From assembly GCA_903904685.1 (NCBI GenBank), contig CAIVDS010000047.1, positions 1-64,000 of the forward strand: a stretch of 64,000 bases of DNA, given 5' to 3'. Position numbers and translations under genes: made by a program. Origin of the DNA: an uncultured Verrucomicrobiota bacterium (GTDB taxonomy: Bacteria > Verrucomicrobiota > Verrucomicrobiia > Opitutales > Opitutaceae). The notes beneath the pieces were generated by a model that saw only the letters and a program-made list of their open reading frames with translations, had not been told where the DNA came from and did not search any database. Every line of letters begins with the position of its first letter. Position 1 is the first letter of the stretch. Positions 16,488-27,200 of the stretch are shown here, one piece after another.

Positions 16488-18185
16488 TTAGGTGTACTTA
16501 ACGATTTCCTCGATGGAGGTAGCTCCGTCGAAAATGGCGCGCAATCCGTCATCTCGCAGGGTACGCATACCCTGTTCCAAGGCCTTTTGCTTGATCACCA
16601 TCGTGGAGGAGCGCTCCACGACCAAATCACGCACCGCCTCACTCAACCGCAACCATTCGTAGACGCCCATGCGTCCCTTATATCCGGTGTTATTGCACTG
16701 ATCACAGCCACGACCATAGAAAAATTCACGATTACCGATATCAACCACGTCGATGCCCAACTGTTGAAGAAGAGATGCCGGTGGCTCATAGGCTGTTCTG
16801 CAATTCTTGCAGATACGACGCACCAGACGTTGGGCAAGGACCGCCTCCAGTGAAGAGGCGATAAGGAACGGTTCCACTCCCATATCTACAAGGCGCGTGA
16901 TAGCGCCGGATGCATCATTCGTGTGCAGAGTAGAGAGAACCAGATGCCCCGTGAGCGAAGCTTGAATGGCAATCTGAGCAGTTTCGAGATCGCGAATTTC
17001 ACCCACCATGATCACATCCGGATCTTGACGAAGAAAAGAGCGTAAGGCTGCGGCAAAAGTAAGTCCGACAGCATGATTAACAGGCACCTGCATGATTCCC
17101 TCGATTTCATATTCGACGGGATCTTCAGCGGTCAGAAGTTTAAGATCCGTGGTGTTGATGACCCGGAGGGCACTATAAAGAGTGGTTGTTTTGCCCGAAC
17201 CAGTGGGTCCAGTGACAATGAAAATACCATTAGGGCGCTTGATGATCTCGTTGATACCATCAAACACATCTGTCGGCATACCGAGGGAACTGATATCGAG
17301 TTGGACTGCAGATTGGTCCAACACGCGCAACACGACCGATTCGCCAAACTGGGTAGGTAGTGTCGATACACGCAAATCGACAGAACGCCCCCCCAGTGTG
17401 AGCTTGATACGTCCGTCTTGAGGGATACGCCGTTCGGCAATATTGAGATTGGCGAGCACTTTGACACGCGAGGTAATAGGCAACGCCAGATGCTTTGGAG
17501 GTGGCGCCATTTCATAAAGCGCCCCATCGATCCGGTAACGAATCTTGAATTCATGCTCAAACGGCTCGAAGTGAATATCGGACGCCTTGTCTCGAATCGC
17601 CTGACCGATTACCAGATTCACGAAACGAATAATCGGTGTCTGACCGGCCATCGCTTCCAAATCATGCTCGGACAGATCCTGCTCTGCTTTCGCGCCGTCA
17701 TGATCATCGCTCGTCATCTCCTGCAGGAGATCATCCATCGAGGTGTTGTCTTCTCCGTAGTGGAGCTTCAGCATGACATCAATCCGCACAGGGTCGCCCA
17801 CAACAAGACGGACATCTTTGCCCAACGCGAACGTAAGATCGTCAACAATTTGATTGTTGAATGGATCGCTGGCAAACAGATCGATACTGTGGGAATCCAT
17901 CCGGATCGGCACCACTCCATACATACGGGCGAGACTGCCCGATACCGTTGCGATGACCTCGCCTGATATTTCACCCGGCGATCCTTCGATGTATTCGCAA
18001 CCAAGCATATCGGCGATTTTTTTCAACAACACCGATTTTTCGATCATACCCATTTCGATGAGTATATCGGCTAAAGATTTGCCCGTGGCCTTATGTTCCT
18101 CGTTAAGGTCATTGAGCACGAGAGGAGGCACGAGTTGTTGATCGCGGCAAAGTTCGAGAATTGCCTGACTGTGGCTTTCAAACAT
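16488..18185 (-). CDS. pilB: type IV pilus extension ATPase PilB
   Basis: 565 residues. The N-terminal MshEN/T2SSE_N region (about 1-150) is followed by the secretion ATPase domain: Walker [14 protein letters not shown], Asp box [15 protein letters not shown], Walker [17 protein letters not shown], His box [14 protein letters not shown]. The tetracysteine zinc site is present (RICKNC and [17 protein letters not shown]). It powers pilus polymerisation or a related secretion system. A second full-length paralogue lies at 19342; either could be the dedicated PilB. It lies 49 nt downstream of pilT. Confidence 0.92.
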   Translation of the reverse strand: MFESHSQAILELCRDQQLVPPLVLNDLNEEHKATGKSLADILIEMGMIEKSVLLKKIADMLGCEYIEGSPGEISGEVIATVSGSLARMYGVVPIRMDSHSIDLFASDPFNNQIVDDLTFALGKDVRLVVGDPVRIDVMLKLHYGEDNTSMDDLLQEMTSDDHDGAKAEQDLSEHDLEAMAGQTPIIRFVNLVIGQAIRDKASDIHFEPFEHEFKIRYRIDGALYEMAPPPKHLALPITSRVKVLANLNIAERRIPQDGRIKLTLGGRSVDLRVSTLPTQFGESVVLRVLDQSAVQLDISSLGMPTDVFDGINEIIKRPNGIFIVTGPTGSGKTTTLYSALRVINTTDLKLLTAEDPVEYEIEGIMQVPVNHAVGLTFAAALRSFLRQDPDVIMVGEIRDLETAQIAIQASLTGHLVLSTLHTNDASGAITRLVDMGVEPFLIASSLEAVLAQRLVRRICKNCRTAYEPPASLLQQLGIDVVDIGNREFFYGRGCDQCNNTGYKGRMGVYEWLRLSEAVRDLVVERSSTMVIKQKALEQGMRTLRDDGLRAIFDGATSIEEIVKYT

Positions 18186-18234
18186 AGGGGGACGGCAGAG
18201 CAGTCGAAGTAAAATGGTTAGATTAAAAAAGGGC

Positions 18235-19317
18235 TCAAACTTGGCGAAGCTGAGCCCCCATCGAAAGGAGTTTCTCTTTCATAACTATCGAATCTTGAGC
18301 TTTTTCAAGTGCTTCGTCAGCGGTGATGAGATTGCGGTTAACCAAACTCATGAGATGCGAGTCTAGCGTGATCATGCCTAAACTCGCCCCAGTTTGAATA
18401 TCAGATGAGATACGGAAGGTTTTGTTCTCACGGATCAGAGAGGCAATCGAAGTCGTGTTGACCATAATTTCATAAGCAGCAATACGTCCGCCGCCGATTT
18501 TCTTGCACAGCACCTGTGAAATGACCGACACGATCGAAGACGCTAACTGGGTGCGAATCATATCCTTCATGTTGGCTGGAAACGCATCCACAATACGGTC
18601 GATGGTTTTGGCGGCACCATTGGTATGCAACGTGCCAAAAACCAAATGCCCGGTTTCAGCCGCACTAATGGCTGCTTCGATGGTTTCAAGATCACGCATT
18701 TCACCCACCATCACAATATCGGGGTCCTGGCGCAAGGCACGTCGGATGGCTTCGGAAAAACCAGGAACGTCCACCCCCACTTCGCGCTGGGTGACGATGC
18801 AGTGTTTGTGAGAATGATAATACTCGATCGGATCCTCGATGGTAATTATATGACCGTCCCGGCTCTCGTTGATGTAATTGATCATCGATGCGAGCGTCGT
18901 GGATTTACCTGATCCAGTCGGGCCCGTGACCAAAATCAATCCACGCGGACGATAAAGCAGTTCTCTTATTTTATCCGGCATCCCGATATCGCGGAGCCCA
19001 AACATTCGGTTGGGTATTTGCCGCAGAACCAATCCATAGTTGCCCTTCGATTTGAGCACGCTCACGCGAAAACGCGCTTTCTCAAGAAACGCGAAACCGA
19101 AATCGGCCCCGCCGTTCAACTTCACGCTTTGCTGATGGTTATCAGGCGTGATGGAAAGCATCAGTTTCTCCGTGTCGGTCGGGGTGAGCGCAGGGCCTTC
19201 GATGGGAACCATGCTGCCACTAAGGCGCAAAGTGGGAGGCTGGCCGACCTGCAGGTGCAAATCCGACGCTCCTTGCTCAACCACCAGATCCAGCAAGTCG
19301 TTCATTTCATAGCTCAT
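18235..19317 (-). CDS. pilT: type IV pilus retraction ATPase PilT
   Basis: 360 residues, PilT length. Start [21 protein letters not shown] with the PAS-like N-terminal domain. ATPase motifs are Walker [15 protein letters not shown], Asp box [12 protein letters not shown], Walker [18 protein letters not shown] and His box [13 protein letters not shown]; the AIRNLIRE-type motif is represented by [13 protein letters not shown]. There is no zinc tetracysteine, as expected for PilT. It drives pilus retraction (twitching, DNA uptake). It lies between the two PilB-like genes with gaps of 24 and 49 nt. Confidence 0.94.
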   Translation of the reverse strand: MSYEMNDLLDLVVEQGASDLHLQVGQPPTLRLSGSMVPIEGPALTPTDTEKLMLSITPDNHQQSVKLNGGADFGFAFLEKARFRVSVLKSKGNYGLVLRQIPNRMFGLRDIGMPDKIRELLYRPRGLILVTGPTGSGKSTTLASMINYINESRDGHIITIEDPIEYYHSHKHCIVTQREVGVDVPGFSEAIRRALRQDPDIVMVGEMRDLETIEAAISAAETGHLVFGTLHTNGAAKTIDRIVDAFPANMKDMIRTQLASSIVSVISQVLCKKIGGGRIAAYEIMVNTTSIASLIRENKTFRISSDIQTGASLGMITLDSHLMSLVNRNLITADEALEKAQDSIVMKEKLLSMGAQLRQV

Positions 19318-19341
19318 GGTTTATTGAAAATGACACACAGG

Positions 19342-21069
19342 TCAGTTGGCATCTCCTACGGTGATTGAAACAACTTCCTCAATGGTGGTCATACCGGAGG
19401 TCACCTTGCGGATGCCGTCTTCGCGCATCGTGCGCATGCCCAGAGAACGGGCCTTGTCACGCAATTTTGAGGTGCCGGCATTGTCGTAAATCATACGCTG
19501 GATCTCCTCGTTCACCACGAACATTTCGAAAATGCCCATGCGCCCGCGGAAACCGGTCGTATTGCAGTTTGGACAACCTTCACCGTGCATAAACGTGGCT
19601 GATGACGCCTGCTGCGGCGTGATATTAAGCGACCGCAGTTCCTTGGCATCGGGTGTATACGCCTTTTTGCACTGCTTGCATATCTTTCGCACGAGACGCT
19701 GGGCCACGGCGGCACGCAGCGATGTCGAAACAAGAAATGGCTTCACTCCGATGTCGATGAGACGCGTGATCGCTCCTGGCGCATCATTGGTGTGCAGGGT
19801 TGAAAACACCATATGACCGGTCAACGAGGCATTGATGGCGATCTCGGCCGTTTCCAAATCGCGAATCTCACCCACCATCACGATATTGGGCGCTTGACGC
19901 AGCATGGCGCGCAAAGCCGAGGCGAAGGTCATACCGACTTCGTGGCGGACCGGAACTTGATTGATGCCCGCAAGCACATACTCGACCGGATCCTCAACCG
20001 TGATGATTTTCCGATCCGGCTTGTTGATAAAGTGAAGACAGGAATACAGCGTGGTTGTCTTACCTGAACCGGTCGGCCCGGTGACCAACATGATACCGTC
20101 GGGCAGCGCGATCAGGCGTTCCACGATTTGCTGGTCGTCGCTAAGGAATCCCAGCTCAGGAAGGCCGAGTTGAAGGCCATCCTTGTCCAGAATACGCATC
20201 ACGATACTTTCGCCATGTGCGGTGGGAAGCGATGAAACACGTAAATCAATCTGTTTACCGGACGTATTGATCTGAATGCGGCCATCCTGCGGAATACGTT
20301 TTTCGGCGATCGAGATATTGGCCATGATCTTGAGTCGGGCGATCATGGAAAGTTGCAGGCGCTTGGGCGGGTTTTCGATTTCGAGCAAAACACCGTCGAT
20401 GCGGTAGCGAACACGGAACCGTTTTTCCAAGGGCTCCAAATGAATGTCGGATGCACGGCGCTGGATCGCCTCAAGAATAATCTGGTTAACCAGTTTGATA
20501 ATGGGTGCATCTCCCTCGTCGGTTGATGTCCCTCCATCGGCGGCGACGGTTTTGACCTCAACTTCCGCTCCACTCATGGAGAAATCCCCTATCATGGCAT
20601 TGAGTTCCGTCTCGTCCTTACCGTAAAAACGTTCGATGGTGCGCTTAATGTCGTCGACCGGGGCAATAGACGGTTCTATGGTCAGTTTCAGGATGTGTCC
20701 GAGACTGTCGATCGTATCGACGTCAAGAGGATCGCTGATCGCAAGCTTTAGGACACTCCCTTCTTTCGCCAATGGGAATACTGTATAGCGAACAGCCATT
20801 GCCCGTGAAAGCGTCGCCAGTGCCTCTTGGTTGGGAATACGCAGACTGGGAAGATCCACGATAGGCATGCCAAACTCGTCAGCGAGGAGCTTGCTGAGCT
20901 GGAGAACATCAACCGCTTTCCCCTCGATGAGTGCATCGACGAGTTTAGGCGGCGCCGTGGTCAAATCAGTGTGCGCGTCAATTCTAGCCTGCGCGACATT
21001 GATCTGGCTTTGGGTGATCACACCCTTTTCCAAGGCTAGCTGAATTACGAAATCGTCGGCAGAAGTCAC
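19342..21069 (-). CDS. second PilB/GspE-type secretion ATPase
   Basis: 575 residues. N-terminal MshEN domains, then Walker [14 protein letters not shown], Asp box [16 protein letters not shown], Walker [16 protein letters not shown] (preceded by RQAP instead of RQDP), and His box [14 protein letters not shown]. The zinc site is kept (KICKQC and [15 protein letters not shown]). All catalytic residues are present, so it should be active. It may be GspE of a type II-like system or a second pilus motor. It lies 63 nt downstream of rho and 24 nt upstream of pilT. Confidence 0.88.
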   Translation of the reverse strand: MTSADDFVIQLALEKGVITQSQINVAQARIDAHTDLTTAPPKLVDALIEGKAVDVLQLSKLLADEFGMPIVDLPSLRIPNQEALATLSRAMAVRYTVFPLAKEGSVLKLAISDPLDVDTIDSLGHILKLTIEPSIAPVDDIKRTIERFYGKDETELNAMIGDFSMSGAEVEVKTVAADGGTSTDEGDAPIIKLVNQIILEAIQRRASDIHLEPLEKRFRVRYRIDGVLLEIENPPKRLQLSMIARLKIMANISIAEKRIPQDGRIQINTSGKQIDLRVSSLPTAHGESIVMRILDKDGLQLGLPELGFLSDDQQIVERLIALPDGIMLVTGPTGSGKTTTLYSCLHFINKPDRKIITVEDPVEYVLAGINQVPVRHEVGMTFASALRAMLRQAPNIVMVGEIRDLETAEIAINASLTGHMVFSTLHTNDAPGAITRLIDIGVKPFLVSTSLRAAVAQRLVRKICKQCKKAYTPDAKELRSLNITPQQASSATFMHGEGCPNCNTTGFRGRMGIFEMFVVNEEIQRMIYDNAGTSKLRDKARSLGMRTMREDGIRKVTSGMTTIEEVVSITVGDAN

Positions 21070-21132
21070 AGGGAGGTATCGTTTGGGCCGCTTAAAATGG
21101 GTAGAAGAGGGGCGATGAGATAAGAGAAAGGC

Positions 21133-23025
21133 CTAACGGTTCAGGCTCATAAGGAATTCCGCGTTAGTTTGGGTTTTCTTCAAGCGTTGAATCAGCATAT
21201 CCATCGCCTCGATCGGTGGGATGCCCTGCATGGCGCGACGCAATCCATAAACGCGCTGCATTTCCTCCGGGTGGTAGATGAGCTCTTCTTTGCGCGTGCC
21301 AGAACGATCCATGTTGATCGCAGGGAAAATTCGTTTGTCCGAAAGACCTCGATCCAAGTGAAGCTCCATGTTTCCGGTGCCCTTGAATTCCTCGAAAATG
21401 ACCTCGTCCATGCGACTGCCGGTATCAATGAGAGCCGTGCCGATGATGGTGATGCTGCCGCCGCCTTCTATGTTGCGAGCGGAGCCGAAGAAACGCTTGG
21501 GCTTCTGGAGCGCGGTTGCCTCGACACCACCGGACATGATCTTACCGGAATTGGCGGCCAGGGCATTGTAAGCGCGCGCCAGACGAGTAATGGAATCAAG
21601 AAGGATGATAACATGCTGACCCTGCTCAACCAGGCGGCGGGACTTTTCAATGACCATTTCTGCGGCATGCACATGGCTTTCGGGGGCCTCGTCAAACGTC
21701 GAGCTAACCACCTCACCCTTGGTATGCCGGCGGAAATCCGTGACCTCCTCGGGGCGTTCGTCAATCAGCAGCAGAATAAGTTTTTTCTCCGGGAAATTAT
21801 GCGAGATCGAGTTGGCGATGCTTTGCAACAAAACGGTCTTGCCCGTGCGCGGCGGAGCCACCAGCAATCCTCGCTGACCAAACCCGATCGGGGTGAGCAA
21901 ATCAACCGCCCGCATTGAAATATCTTTGTGAATTTCGGGAGCTTCCAGCAGGATTCTTTGGAGCGGATAATACGGCACCAACTCTTCAAAGGGCGTAACT
22001 CGTGAAATGGCATCGGGAGCCCCGCCCATGACGGATTTAATTCCGACCACCGCCGGACACCGATCGTTGCCCTGCGGTGTCTGCAACACAACCTCGACCT
22101 GATGGCCGCGCTTGAGTCCGTAGCGTTTGATGAGCACCTCGGGGACATACGAGTTGTCCGGATAGAGACGGTAATTGACCTGCTCGTGAACGATGAATGC
22201 ATACCCCTTGTCGTTCAGGTCGATCAACCCGCGATCAATCAGAGGAATCTTGGCATCGGCAACATGCTTGAAAATCGCCTCCAAAACTTGAATGCGATTA
22301 GGCACACCTTCAATCGTCACACCAAGTGCGCGCGCCTGCGGGGTCAGTTCACTCAAATGGAGCGCGTATAGCTGGTCTAGGTAAATAGGCTCGGCCCCGC
22401 TGCCTGTGGCAAGTTCGGCAGCCAGCGTGTCCAAGGCGGCCATATCCGTGAACCGCACCGGATCAGGCAAATCACCATAGTGCTGCACGAAAACAGGTGG
22501 CGGCGGCTGGGGCGGATGCTGAGGATGGGGATGACCACCATGATGGCCTCCACGAGCCTGCTGTTTTTCCATCCACTTGTTCTTTTTTTTGTCTTTTTTC
22601 CGCTTCCACCATGGGCCGCGATCTTCTTCAGATACGTAGGGTTGAGCAAAGCCACCGGTCGGTGCGGGCGTTGAAGGGGCGCTTTCAGATGGAGCGGCGC
22701 TAGCCTCAACCGGAATACTCACCGCGGCTTCAGCTGCGAGCGATTCGACCCTTGGGACAAAGACTGCCCTTTCGGGGGCTGGCACAGCCGGTTCCTCGCG
22801 AATAGGTGCCGCCGGTTCAGGCGCCGGCTCACGATAAAGAGGAGGCGGGGTTTCCGTGAACAACGTCGGCTCTGAAGCCTGGGCTTTGATCGCGGCGGTC
22901 TTGCTGATCTTGGCCTTTGTTACACGGGCACGTGTCGTCGTCGTGCGCGGGCGTTTGGCTTTGGATTTACTGGCTCCACTCTTGGTCTTGGCCGAGGCGG
23001 CGTTTTTCGAATCAGATTCTTCCAT
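21133..23025 (-). CDS. rho: transcription termination factor Rho with long N-terminal extension
   Basis: 630 residues from ATG 23025 ([17 protein letters not shown]); the frame opens 17 codons earlier without support. The first ~190 residues are a low-complexity extension: Lys/Ala/Thr-rich, then Pro/Ala/Glu-rich, then a His/Gly/Pro segment ([19 protein letters not shown]). The canonical Rho follows: N-terminal helical domain, RNA-binding cold-shock-like domain ([15 protein letters not shown]), and hexameric ATPase with Walker [17 protein letters not shown] and the Q/R-loop region [19 protein letters not shown]. It helps terminate transcription. It lies 47 nt after coaE. Confidence 0.94.
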   Translation of the reverse strand: MEESDSKNAASAKTKSGASKSKAKRPRTTTTRARVTKAKISKTAAIKAQASEPTLFTETPPPLYREPAPEPAAPIREEPAVPAPERAVFVPRVESLAAEAAVSIPVEASAAPSESAPSTPAPTGGFAQPYVSEEDRGPWWKRKKDKKKNKWMEKQQARGGHHGGHPHPQHPPQPPPPVFVQHYGDLPDPVRFTDMAALDTLAAELATGSGAEPIYLDQLYALHLSELTPQARALGVTIEGVPNRIQVLEAIFKHVADAKIPLIDRGLIDLNDKGYAFIVHEQVNYRLYPDNSYVPEVLIKRYGLKRGHQVEVVLQTPQGNDRCPAVVGIKSVMGGAPDAISRVTPFEELVPYYPLQRILLEAPEIHKDISMRAVDLLTPIGFGQRGLLVAPPRTGKTVLLQSIANSISHNFPEKKLILLLIDERPEEVTDFRRHTKGEVVSSTFDEAPESHVHAAEMVIEKSRRLVEQGQHVIILLDSITRLARAYNALAANSGKIMSGGVEATALQKPKRFFGSARNIEGGGSITIIGTALIDTGSRMDEVIFEEFKGTGNMELHLDRGLSDKRIFPAINMDRSGTRKEELIYHPEEMQRVYGLRRAMQGIPPIEAMDMLIQRLKKTQTNAEFLMSLNR

Positions 23026-23072
23026 TGTAAAATTACGTCGAGGAAACCCTTGCGGCAGAAATATCTGAAAGA

Positions 23073-23654
23073 TCAACCACGATCCGCCAAAATTCTGGCA
23101 AGCCGCGCCACTTGCAGACGCAAGGTGCGGGGGGTGCCATCATTGGTTAGGACGAAGTCGGCTTTTTCTATTTTCTGTGCCAAGGGTAATTGCTTGGATA
23201 TTCTCTGCTCGGCGAGCGTTTGGGAAATTCCACGCTCTTTCAACCGGGCGAGTTGATGGGGAGACGATGTCGCCACGCATACGATGAAATCAAACCAATT
23301 TTCCAATCCTTTTTCGAAAAGTAGAGGAACCTCCACCACCCACGAGGCATTGGGAGCGGTTGCCAATGTCTCTCGCCAATACGAATACAGCCTCGGATGA
23401 AGCAGTCCTTCCAGCCAACCACGCGTTTCATCATTGGCAAAAACATGCCGGGCAAGGATGGATCGCTGCACCCAGTTTTGCTCATCGATGACATCGGGTA
23501 ACCGTTGACGTATCAATTCTACAACCTCGGGATTGGTCAATAAATGGTCGCGCACGATCTCATCGGAATCGATCCGCCGATATCCTATATCTTCAAAAAA
23601 ACGAGCGGCAGTCGATTTGCCGCCGCCCATACCGCCTGTAAGTCCAAGAATCAT
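23073..23654 (-). CDS. coaE: dephospho-CoA kinase
   Basis: 193 residues, standard CoaE length. The P-loop is [18 protein letters not shown] at residues 4-21; [12 protein letters not shown] and [13 protein letters not shown] are the substrate/CoA-binding and lid segments; [16 protein letters not shown] is the conserved VPLLFE box. It carries out the last step of coenzyme A synthesis. It heads the minus-strand run that continues into rho and the pilus genes, and is divergent from the HD-domain gene (127 nt between). Confidence 0.94.
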   Translation of the reverse strand: MILGLTGGMGGGKSTAARFFEDIGYRRIDSDEIVRDHLLTNPEVVELIRQRLPDVIDEQNWVQRSILARHVFANDETRGWLEGLLHPRLYSYWRETLATAPNASWVVEVPLLFEKGLENWFDFIVCVATSSPHQLARLKERGISQTLAEQRISKQLPLAQKIEKADFVLTNDGTPRTLRLQVARLARILADRG

Positions 23655-23781
23655 TGAGTGAAAGTAAGCTATTGCAAAGAGATTGGGCTTGCCCGCACTT
23701 TGCGCAAATCATTACTCACAGCTCGCTTCATCACTGCTTTTCACCTCATCCTTGTCCCCTCAGACTAAGCCAAGTCCAGGC

Positions 23782-24627
23782 ATGCCTCTCACGACTGATA
23801 CTACCAACCCTGCTGCGGTCACGGAGATTACGCTGAGCGTCGCCCGGCGACTCTTTGCCCAATCGTCGCAGGCGTTTATTCCCAATGTCTTCGCCGGCGC
23901 TGAAACTTTTTTCTCGGGAAGGCATCAGGATTATCAGGCGATCGATCTTAAATATCACGATTTTCGGCACACGTTGCAGGTTACGATGGCGTATGTCGAT
24001 TTGATCGCGGCGCGCCAGATGACGGACGCGCCTCCCGTCACACCTCGCGAGTTCGAACTGGGACTAGCCGCCGCGCTTTTTCACGACAGCGGTTATCTGA
24101 AGTTGCGCTCCGACCATGAAGGCACCGGCGCAAAATATACATGGTGCCATGTATTGCGCAGTTGTGCTCTGGCGGCTTCCTATCTGCCCACGCTGGGACT
24201 GACCATTGACGAAGTGGATGTTGTCCTCGGCGCGATCCGCGCCACCGGTTCTTCGATGATTGGGATGCGCCTGAAATTCACCCGCAAGGAAGATCACCTC
24301 CTCTCCTGCATCGTCGCGAGCGCCGATTATCTGGCCCAGATGGCGGCGTCCGATTATCCCGACAAACTCGGGATGCTCTTCGATGAATTTGCGGAAGCCG
24401 ACGACTTCATGCACATGCCTGCCGACCGTCGGCCCTTTAAAACTGCCGCCGGATTGGCCGCCGGGACCACGGAGTTTTGGCAGCGCGTCGTAAAACCGAA
24501 GTTGGAAAATGATTTTCGAGGGGTCTATCGCTTCCTCGGCGCCGACGACGGTTCGCATCCTTACGTCGACGCCATCGAACATAATCTGCGTATCATCACG
24601 CAACGCGCCGCTCGTGGCGCTCCTTGA
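23782..24627 (+). CDS. HD-domain phosphohydrolase
   Basis: 281 residues from ATG 23782 (the upstream in-frame extension lacks similarity). The domain has a PDEase-like first histidine motif, KYHDFRHTLQVTMAYVDL, and the HD dyad in AALFHDSGYLKL, followed by HVLRSCALAASYL. This spacing resembles cyclic-nucleotide phosphodiesterase-type HD domains more than HD-GYP, but the substrate cannot be told. There is no signal peptide. It is followed after 3 nt by the ComM-like gene, so the two are probably one transcript. Confidence 0.75.
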   Translation: MPLTTDTTNPAAVTEITLSVARRLFAQSSQAFIPNVFAGAETFFSGRHQDYQAIDLKYHDFRHTLQVTMAYVDLIAARQMTDAPPVTPREFELGLAAALFHDSGYLKLRSDHEGTGAKYTWCHVLRSCALAASYLPTLGLTIDEVDVVLGAIRATGSSMIGMRLKFTRKEDHLLSCIVASADYLAQMAASDYPDKLGMLFDEFAEADDFMHMPADRRPFKTAAGLAAGTTEFWQRVVKPKLENDFRGVYRFLGADDGSHPYVDAIEHNLRIITQRAARGAP

Positions 24628-24630
24628 GTC

Positions 24631-26169
24631 ATGCTTGCCACGATTTCGTCTGCGGCGCTTCAAGGGATCGATGCCGAACTCGTGCACGTCGAGGTTAACT
24701 CGGGGGAAACCGGCGAGCCAAAATTAATTTTGGTGGGGCTGCCGGATGCCGCGGTAAAAGAATCGGACGACCGCGTCTTCTCCGCGTTGAGCAACAGCGG
24801 TTTCAAGGCTCCGCGCACCCGCACCACCATCAACTTGGCGCCCGGCAATCTGCGCAAGGAAGGCCCGTTCTATGACCTGCCCATCGCGCTGGGCATCCTC
24901 GTGGCCACCGAGCAGATCCCCGCGGTCGATACCGCGGACTATTTGATAGCGGGGGAACTCAGCCTGTCCGGTGCCACCCGCCCCGTGCGCGGAGCTCTGG
25001 CCATCGCCAGACTGGCGAGGAAACTGGGCAAACGCGGCGTGCTCCTCCCTCCCGTTTCCGCGCAGGAGGCGGCTCTCGTCGAGGGCGTGGCCGCTTATCC
25101 GGTAAAGTCCCTTGATCAAGCCGTGCGTTTTCTTACCGGCGAAATCACCATTGCCCCGGTCGAGCACGTGACCGCCATCGGCATCACGCCCGATCCGGAA
25201 ACACGCGCGGGCGATTTTTCCGAAATCAAAGGACAACACGCCCTGCGCAGGGCCGTGGAAGTCGCCGCAGCCGGTGGTCATAATCTGCTGATCATCGGAC
25301 CCCCCGGTGCCGGCAAATCGATGGTGGCAAAACGCATCCCCGCCATCCTGCCGGATCCGACTCTGGATGAATCCCTCGAAATCCTCAGCATCCACTCCGC
25401 CGCCGGGCAAACCCTGGGCGGCGGACGCGTGTTCGGCAAACGCCCGGTGCGCGCACCGCACCATACGATTTCCGACGTGGGCCTGCTAGGCGGCGGCGCG
25501 ATTCCCGGCCCCGGCGAGATTTCCCTCGCCCACCACGGCGTGCTCTTTCTCGACGAACTTCCCGAGTTTAAACGCAGCGCCCTTGAAGTGCTCCGCCAAC
25601 CGCTCGAAGACGGGGTGGTCTCCATTTCCCGCAGTGCGGGCAAAGTCACCCTCCCATGCAGCTTCATGCTCGTCGCGGCGATGAACCCCTGCCCCTGCGG
25701 CTACCTCGGCGATCCCCGTCACGAATGCCGCTGCGCCCCCGCCCAGATCCAGCGCTATCGGGCCCGCATCAGTGGTCCGCTGCTGGACCGCATCGACCTG
25801 CATGTCGAGGCCCCGGCCTTGTCCATCACCGAACTCCGTGACGAAAAATCCGGCGAGACCTCCGCCGCCATTCGCCAGCGCGTGCAAACCGCCCGTCGCC
25901 GTCAACTGGCCCGCTTTCATGGCACCTGCACGCCGGCAAACGCCCGCATGACGCATGCGCAAATCCGTTCGCATTGCGCCATCGACGCTTCGCTGGGCGA
26001 CCTCCTGCAGCAGGCCATGGAACAACTTTCGCTCTCGGCGCGGGCTTATGATCGCATCCTCAAAGTCTCCCGCACCATTGCCGATTTGGCGGCTTCGGAG
26101 CGCATTGAAGCCCCCCACCTGCTCGAAGCCATCCAATACCGGAGTCTGGACCGGAACCTTTTTTACTAG
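24631..26169 (+). CDS. comM: YifB/ComM family Mg-chelatase-like AAA+ ATPase
   Basis: 512 residues, family length. The N-terminal ChlI-like (Lon-type) domain starts [23 protein letters not shown]. The AAA+ core has Walker [16 protein letters not shown], Walker [14 protein letters not shown] and sensor [17 protein letters not shown] Mg_chelatase_C domain closes the protein ([19 protein letters not shown]). ComM is a helicase promoting branch migration in natural transformation, which fits a genome with type IV pilus motors close by, although the link is inference. The repeat region begins 20 nt after its stop. Confidence 0.93.
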   Translation: MLATISSAALQGIDAELVHVEVNSGETGEPKLILVGLPDAAVKESDDRVFSALSNSGFKAPRTRTTINLAPGNLRKEGPFYDLPIALGILVATEQIPAVDTADYLIAGELSLSGATRPVRGALAIARLARKLGKRGVLLPPVSAQEAALVEGVAAYPVKSLDQAVRFLTGEITIAPVEHVTAIGITPDPETRAGDFSEIKGQHALRRAVEVAAAGGHNLLIIGPPGAGKSMVAKRIPAILPDPTLDESLEILSIHSAAGQTLGGGRVFGKRPVRAPHHTISDVGLLGGGAIPGPGEISLAHHGVLFLDELPEFKRSALEVLRQPLEDGVVSISRSAGKVTLPCSFMLVAAMNPCPCGYLGDPRHECRCAPAQIQRYRARISGPLLDRIDLHVEAPALSITELRDEKSGETSAAIRQRVQTARRRQLARFHGTCTPANARMTHAQIRSHCAIDASLGDLLQQAMEQLSLSARAYDRILKVSRTIADLAASERIEAPHLLEAIQYRSLDRNLFY

Positions 26170-26189
26170 GGAACACCGCCGGCCGTCGT

Positions 26190-26567
26190 GAACTTTTGGG
26201 TGCTAAAATCGAACGGATTCTCTCTAAAATTGAAACGATTCTTCATAACAATGAAGCGACTTGAGATAAAAAGTAATGGATTATCGCCAAAACGGAACGG
26301 ATTCACGCTAATTTTGAACGGATTCTGTCTAAAAAGTAAGCGATCTCTGTTAATTAGTAACCGACAGTAACAAAAAATGAACCGACAGCTTCTAAGAATG
26401 AAGCGATCTTTTTCAAAGTTGAACCAAGACCACTTGATAATGAACAAATTCAATCTGTAATCGAAAGGATTTTATCCAAAAAGTAACCCACACAGCCTAG
26501 AATTGAAGAACCCTTTGTTAATAATAAAGGAATACAGGCTAATAAGTAACGGATACAGGCCAAAATT
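26190..26567. repeat. array A: 18 degenerate 21-nt units, no indels
   Basis: Beginning 20 nt after comM, 18 consecutive units of exactly 21 nt can be laid out (26190, 26211, 26232 ... 26547). Each unit begins GAA or TAA, usually followed by CGGATT or CGAT, then a variable centre, then an A-rich tail (TAAAAAG or TAAAATT); an approximate consensus is GAACGGATTC-N4-TAAAAT. No two units are identical, yet the period never slips. The array is AT-rich (about one third G+C per unit) in GC-rich DNA. The layout was done by hand; a nineteenth, weak unit may follow at 26568. Confidence 0.85.
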
Positions 26568-26624
26568 GATGGAAAACATCTGACTTGGACACGTTGGCGG
26601 TCATAGAACCTTAAAAATCACAGA

Positions 26625-26729
26625 GTCGGGATACAATTTTGTCGATTCGGGAAGCCATTCCGCCCTGTCGGATTATGATTTTATGAAGTCGGGAAACAAT
26701 TATACCCTGTCAGGAAACAATCAAACAGA
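26625..26729. repeat. array B: five 21-nt units with a different consensus
   Basis: Five units of exactly 21 nt start at 26625, 26646, 26667, 26688 and 26709. The shared part is GTCGGGAAACAAT (best in the fourth and fifth units) and the remaining bases are variable, often ending CCCT. The consensus is unrelated to array A, but the period is the same. A sixth unit may overlap the start of the small ORF at 26740. About 57 nt of weakly periodic sequence separates A from B. Confidence 0.75.
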
Positions 26730-26739
26730 GTCGCCCACG

Positions 26740-26886
26740 ATGTCCGAAGAAATTCCCACCGCCGGCGCGGAGTCCGCGCCCGCACGCGCCAAAACCTGGT
26801 GCACCCGCTCCGCCGAGGTCACGGAACTGCGCCGCAAGCTGAATCCGTTACTTTTTAACAGGTTTCCGTTACGAAATATCTATTAA
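26740..26886 (+). CDS. small GC-rich orphan ORF between repeat arrays, possibly a truncated gene
   Basis: From ATG 26740 the frame gives MSEEIPTAGAESAPARAKTW, then CTRSAEVTELRRKLN, then residues encoded by array C. The first 35 codons are GC-rich and look like ordinary coding sequence (an acidic/Ala-rich start and the beginning of a coiled-coil helix), quite unlike the flanking AT-rich repeats. The frame then runs straight into repeat units and stops after them. I read it as the 5' end of a gene whose remainder was replaced or never present. No function can be assigned. Confidence 0.35.
   Translation: MSEEIPTAGAESAPARAKTWCTRSAEVTELRRKLNPLLFNRFPLRNIY
26842..26883 (-). repeat. array C: two units of array A in inverted orientation
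   Basis: Two 21-nt units (26842-26862 and 26863-26883) contain CCGTTAC and match array A when reverse-complemented: TAACGGATTC, then TAAAAAG in the same spacing as several array A units. They lie directly after the GC-rich part of the small ORF, so that part is bracketed by array A on the left and an inverted copy on the right. Confidence 0.7.
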
Positions 26887-26906
26887 ACATCTCCCCGACT
26901 ACCTCT

Positions 26907-27178
26907 GATATATCCCAGATTACCTCTGGTGAAGCCCAGATCAGCGTTGGGGAAGGGTTTTTCGACGCCGATGAAAGGTTTTTTGGCATTGGTGGAGGGT
27001 TTTCCCCTTCCGATGAAGCCCAGGACGCCTCCGATGCAGACTTTCTCTCCTTCGATGCAGTCTTTTTCGGTTCCAGCGGAGTCTTTTCGGCTTCGATGAA
27101 ACCTTGGACGACTCTGGTGAAGGCTTTTTCTGCCGAGGTGGAGGTTTTGAGGGCTCCGATGCAGCCAAAGAAGGCTCC
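26907..27178. repeat. array D: 13 degenerate 21-nt units
   Basis: Thirteen units start at 26907, 26928, 26949, 26970, 26991, 27012, 27033, 27054, 27075, 27095, 27116, 27137 and 27158. Twelve are exactly 21 nt; the one at 27075 is 20 nt. Each begins GATG or GGTG followed by AAG or CAG, a T-rich centre (CTTTTTC) and a CTCC or TTC end. Consensus about GATGAAG-N2-TTTTTCG-N2-TCC. Base composition is much more GC-rich than array A, so the families differ in sequence and composition but share the period. Confidence 0.85.
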
Positions 27179-27200
27179 ATCATATCCTGCCTGCGCGTCG

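Noticed and set aside
26166-26453. Minus-strand ORF over repeat array A (96 residues)
   Set aside because: It is a by-product of the 21-nt period; there is no start context and its content varies unit by unit.
26941-27183. Minus-strand ORF over array D (80 residues)
   Set aside because: Consists almost only of heptad repeats from the array; better described as repeat DNA.
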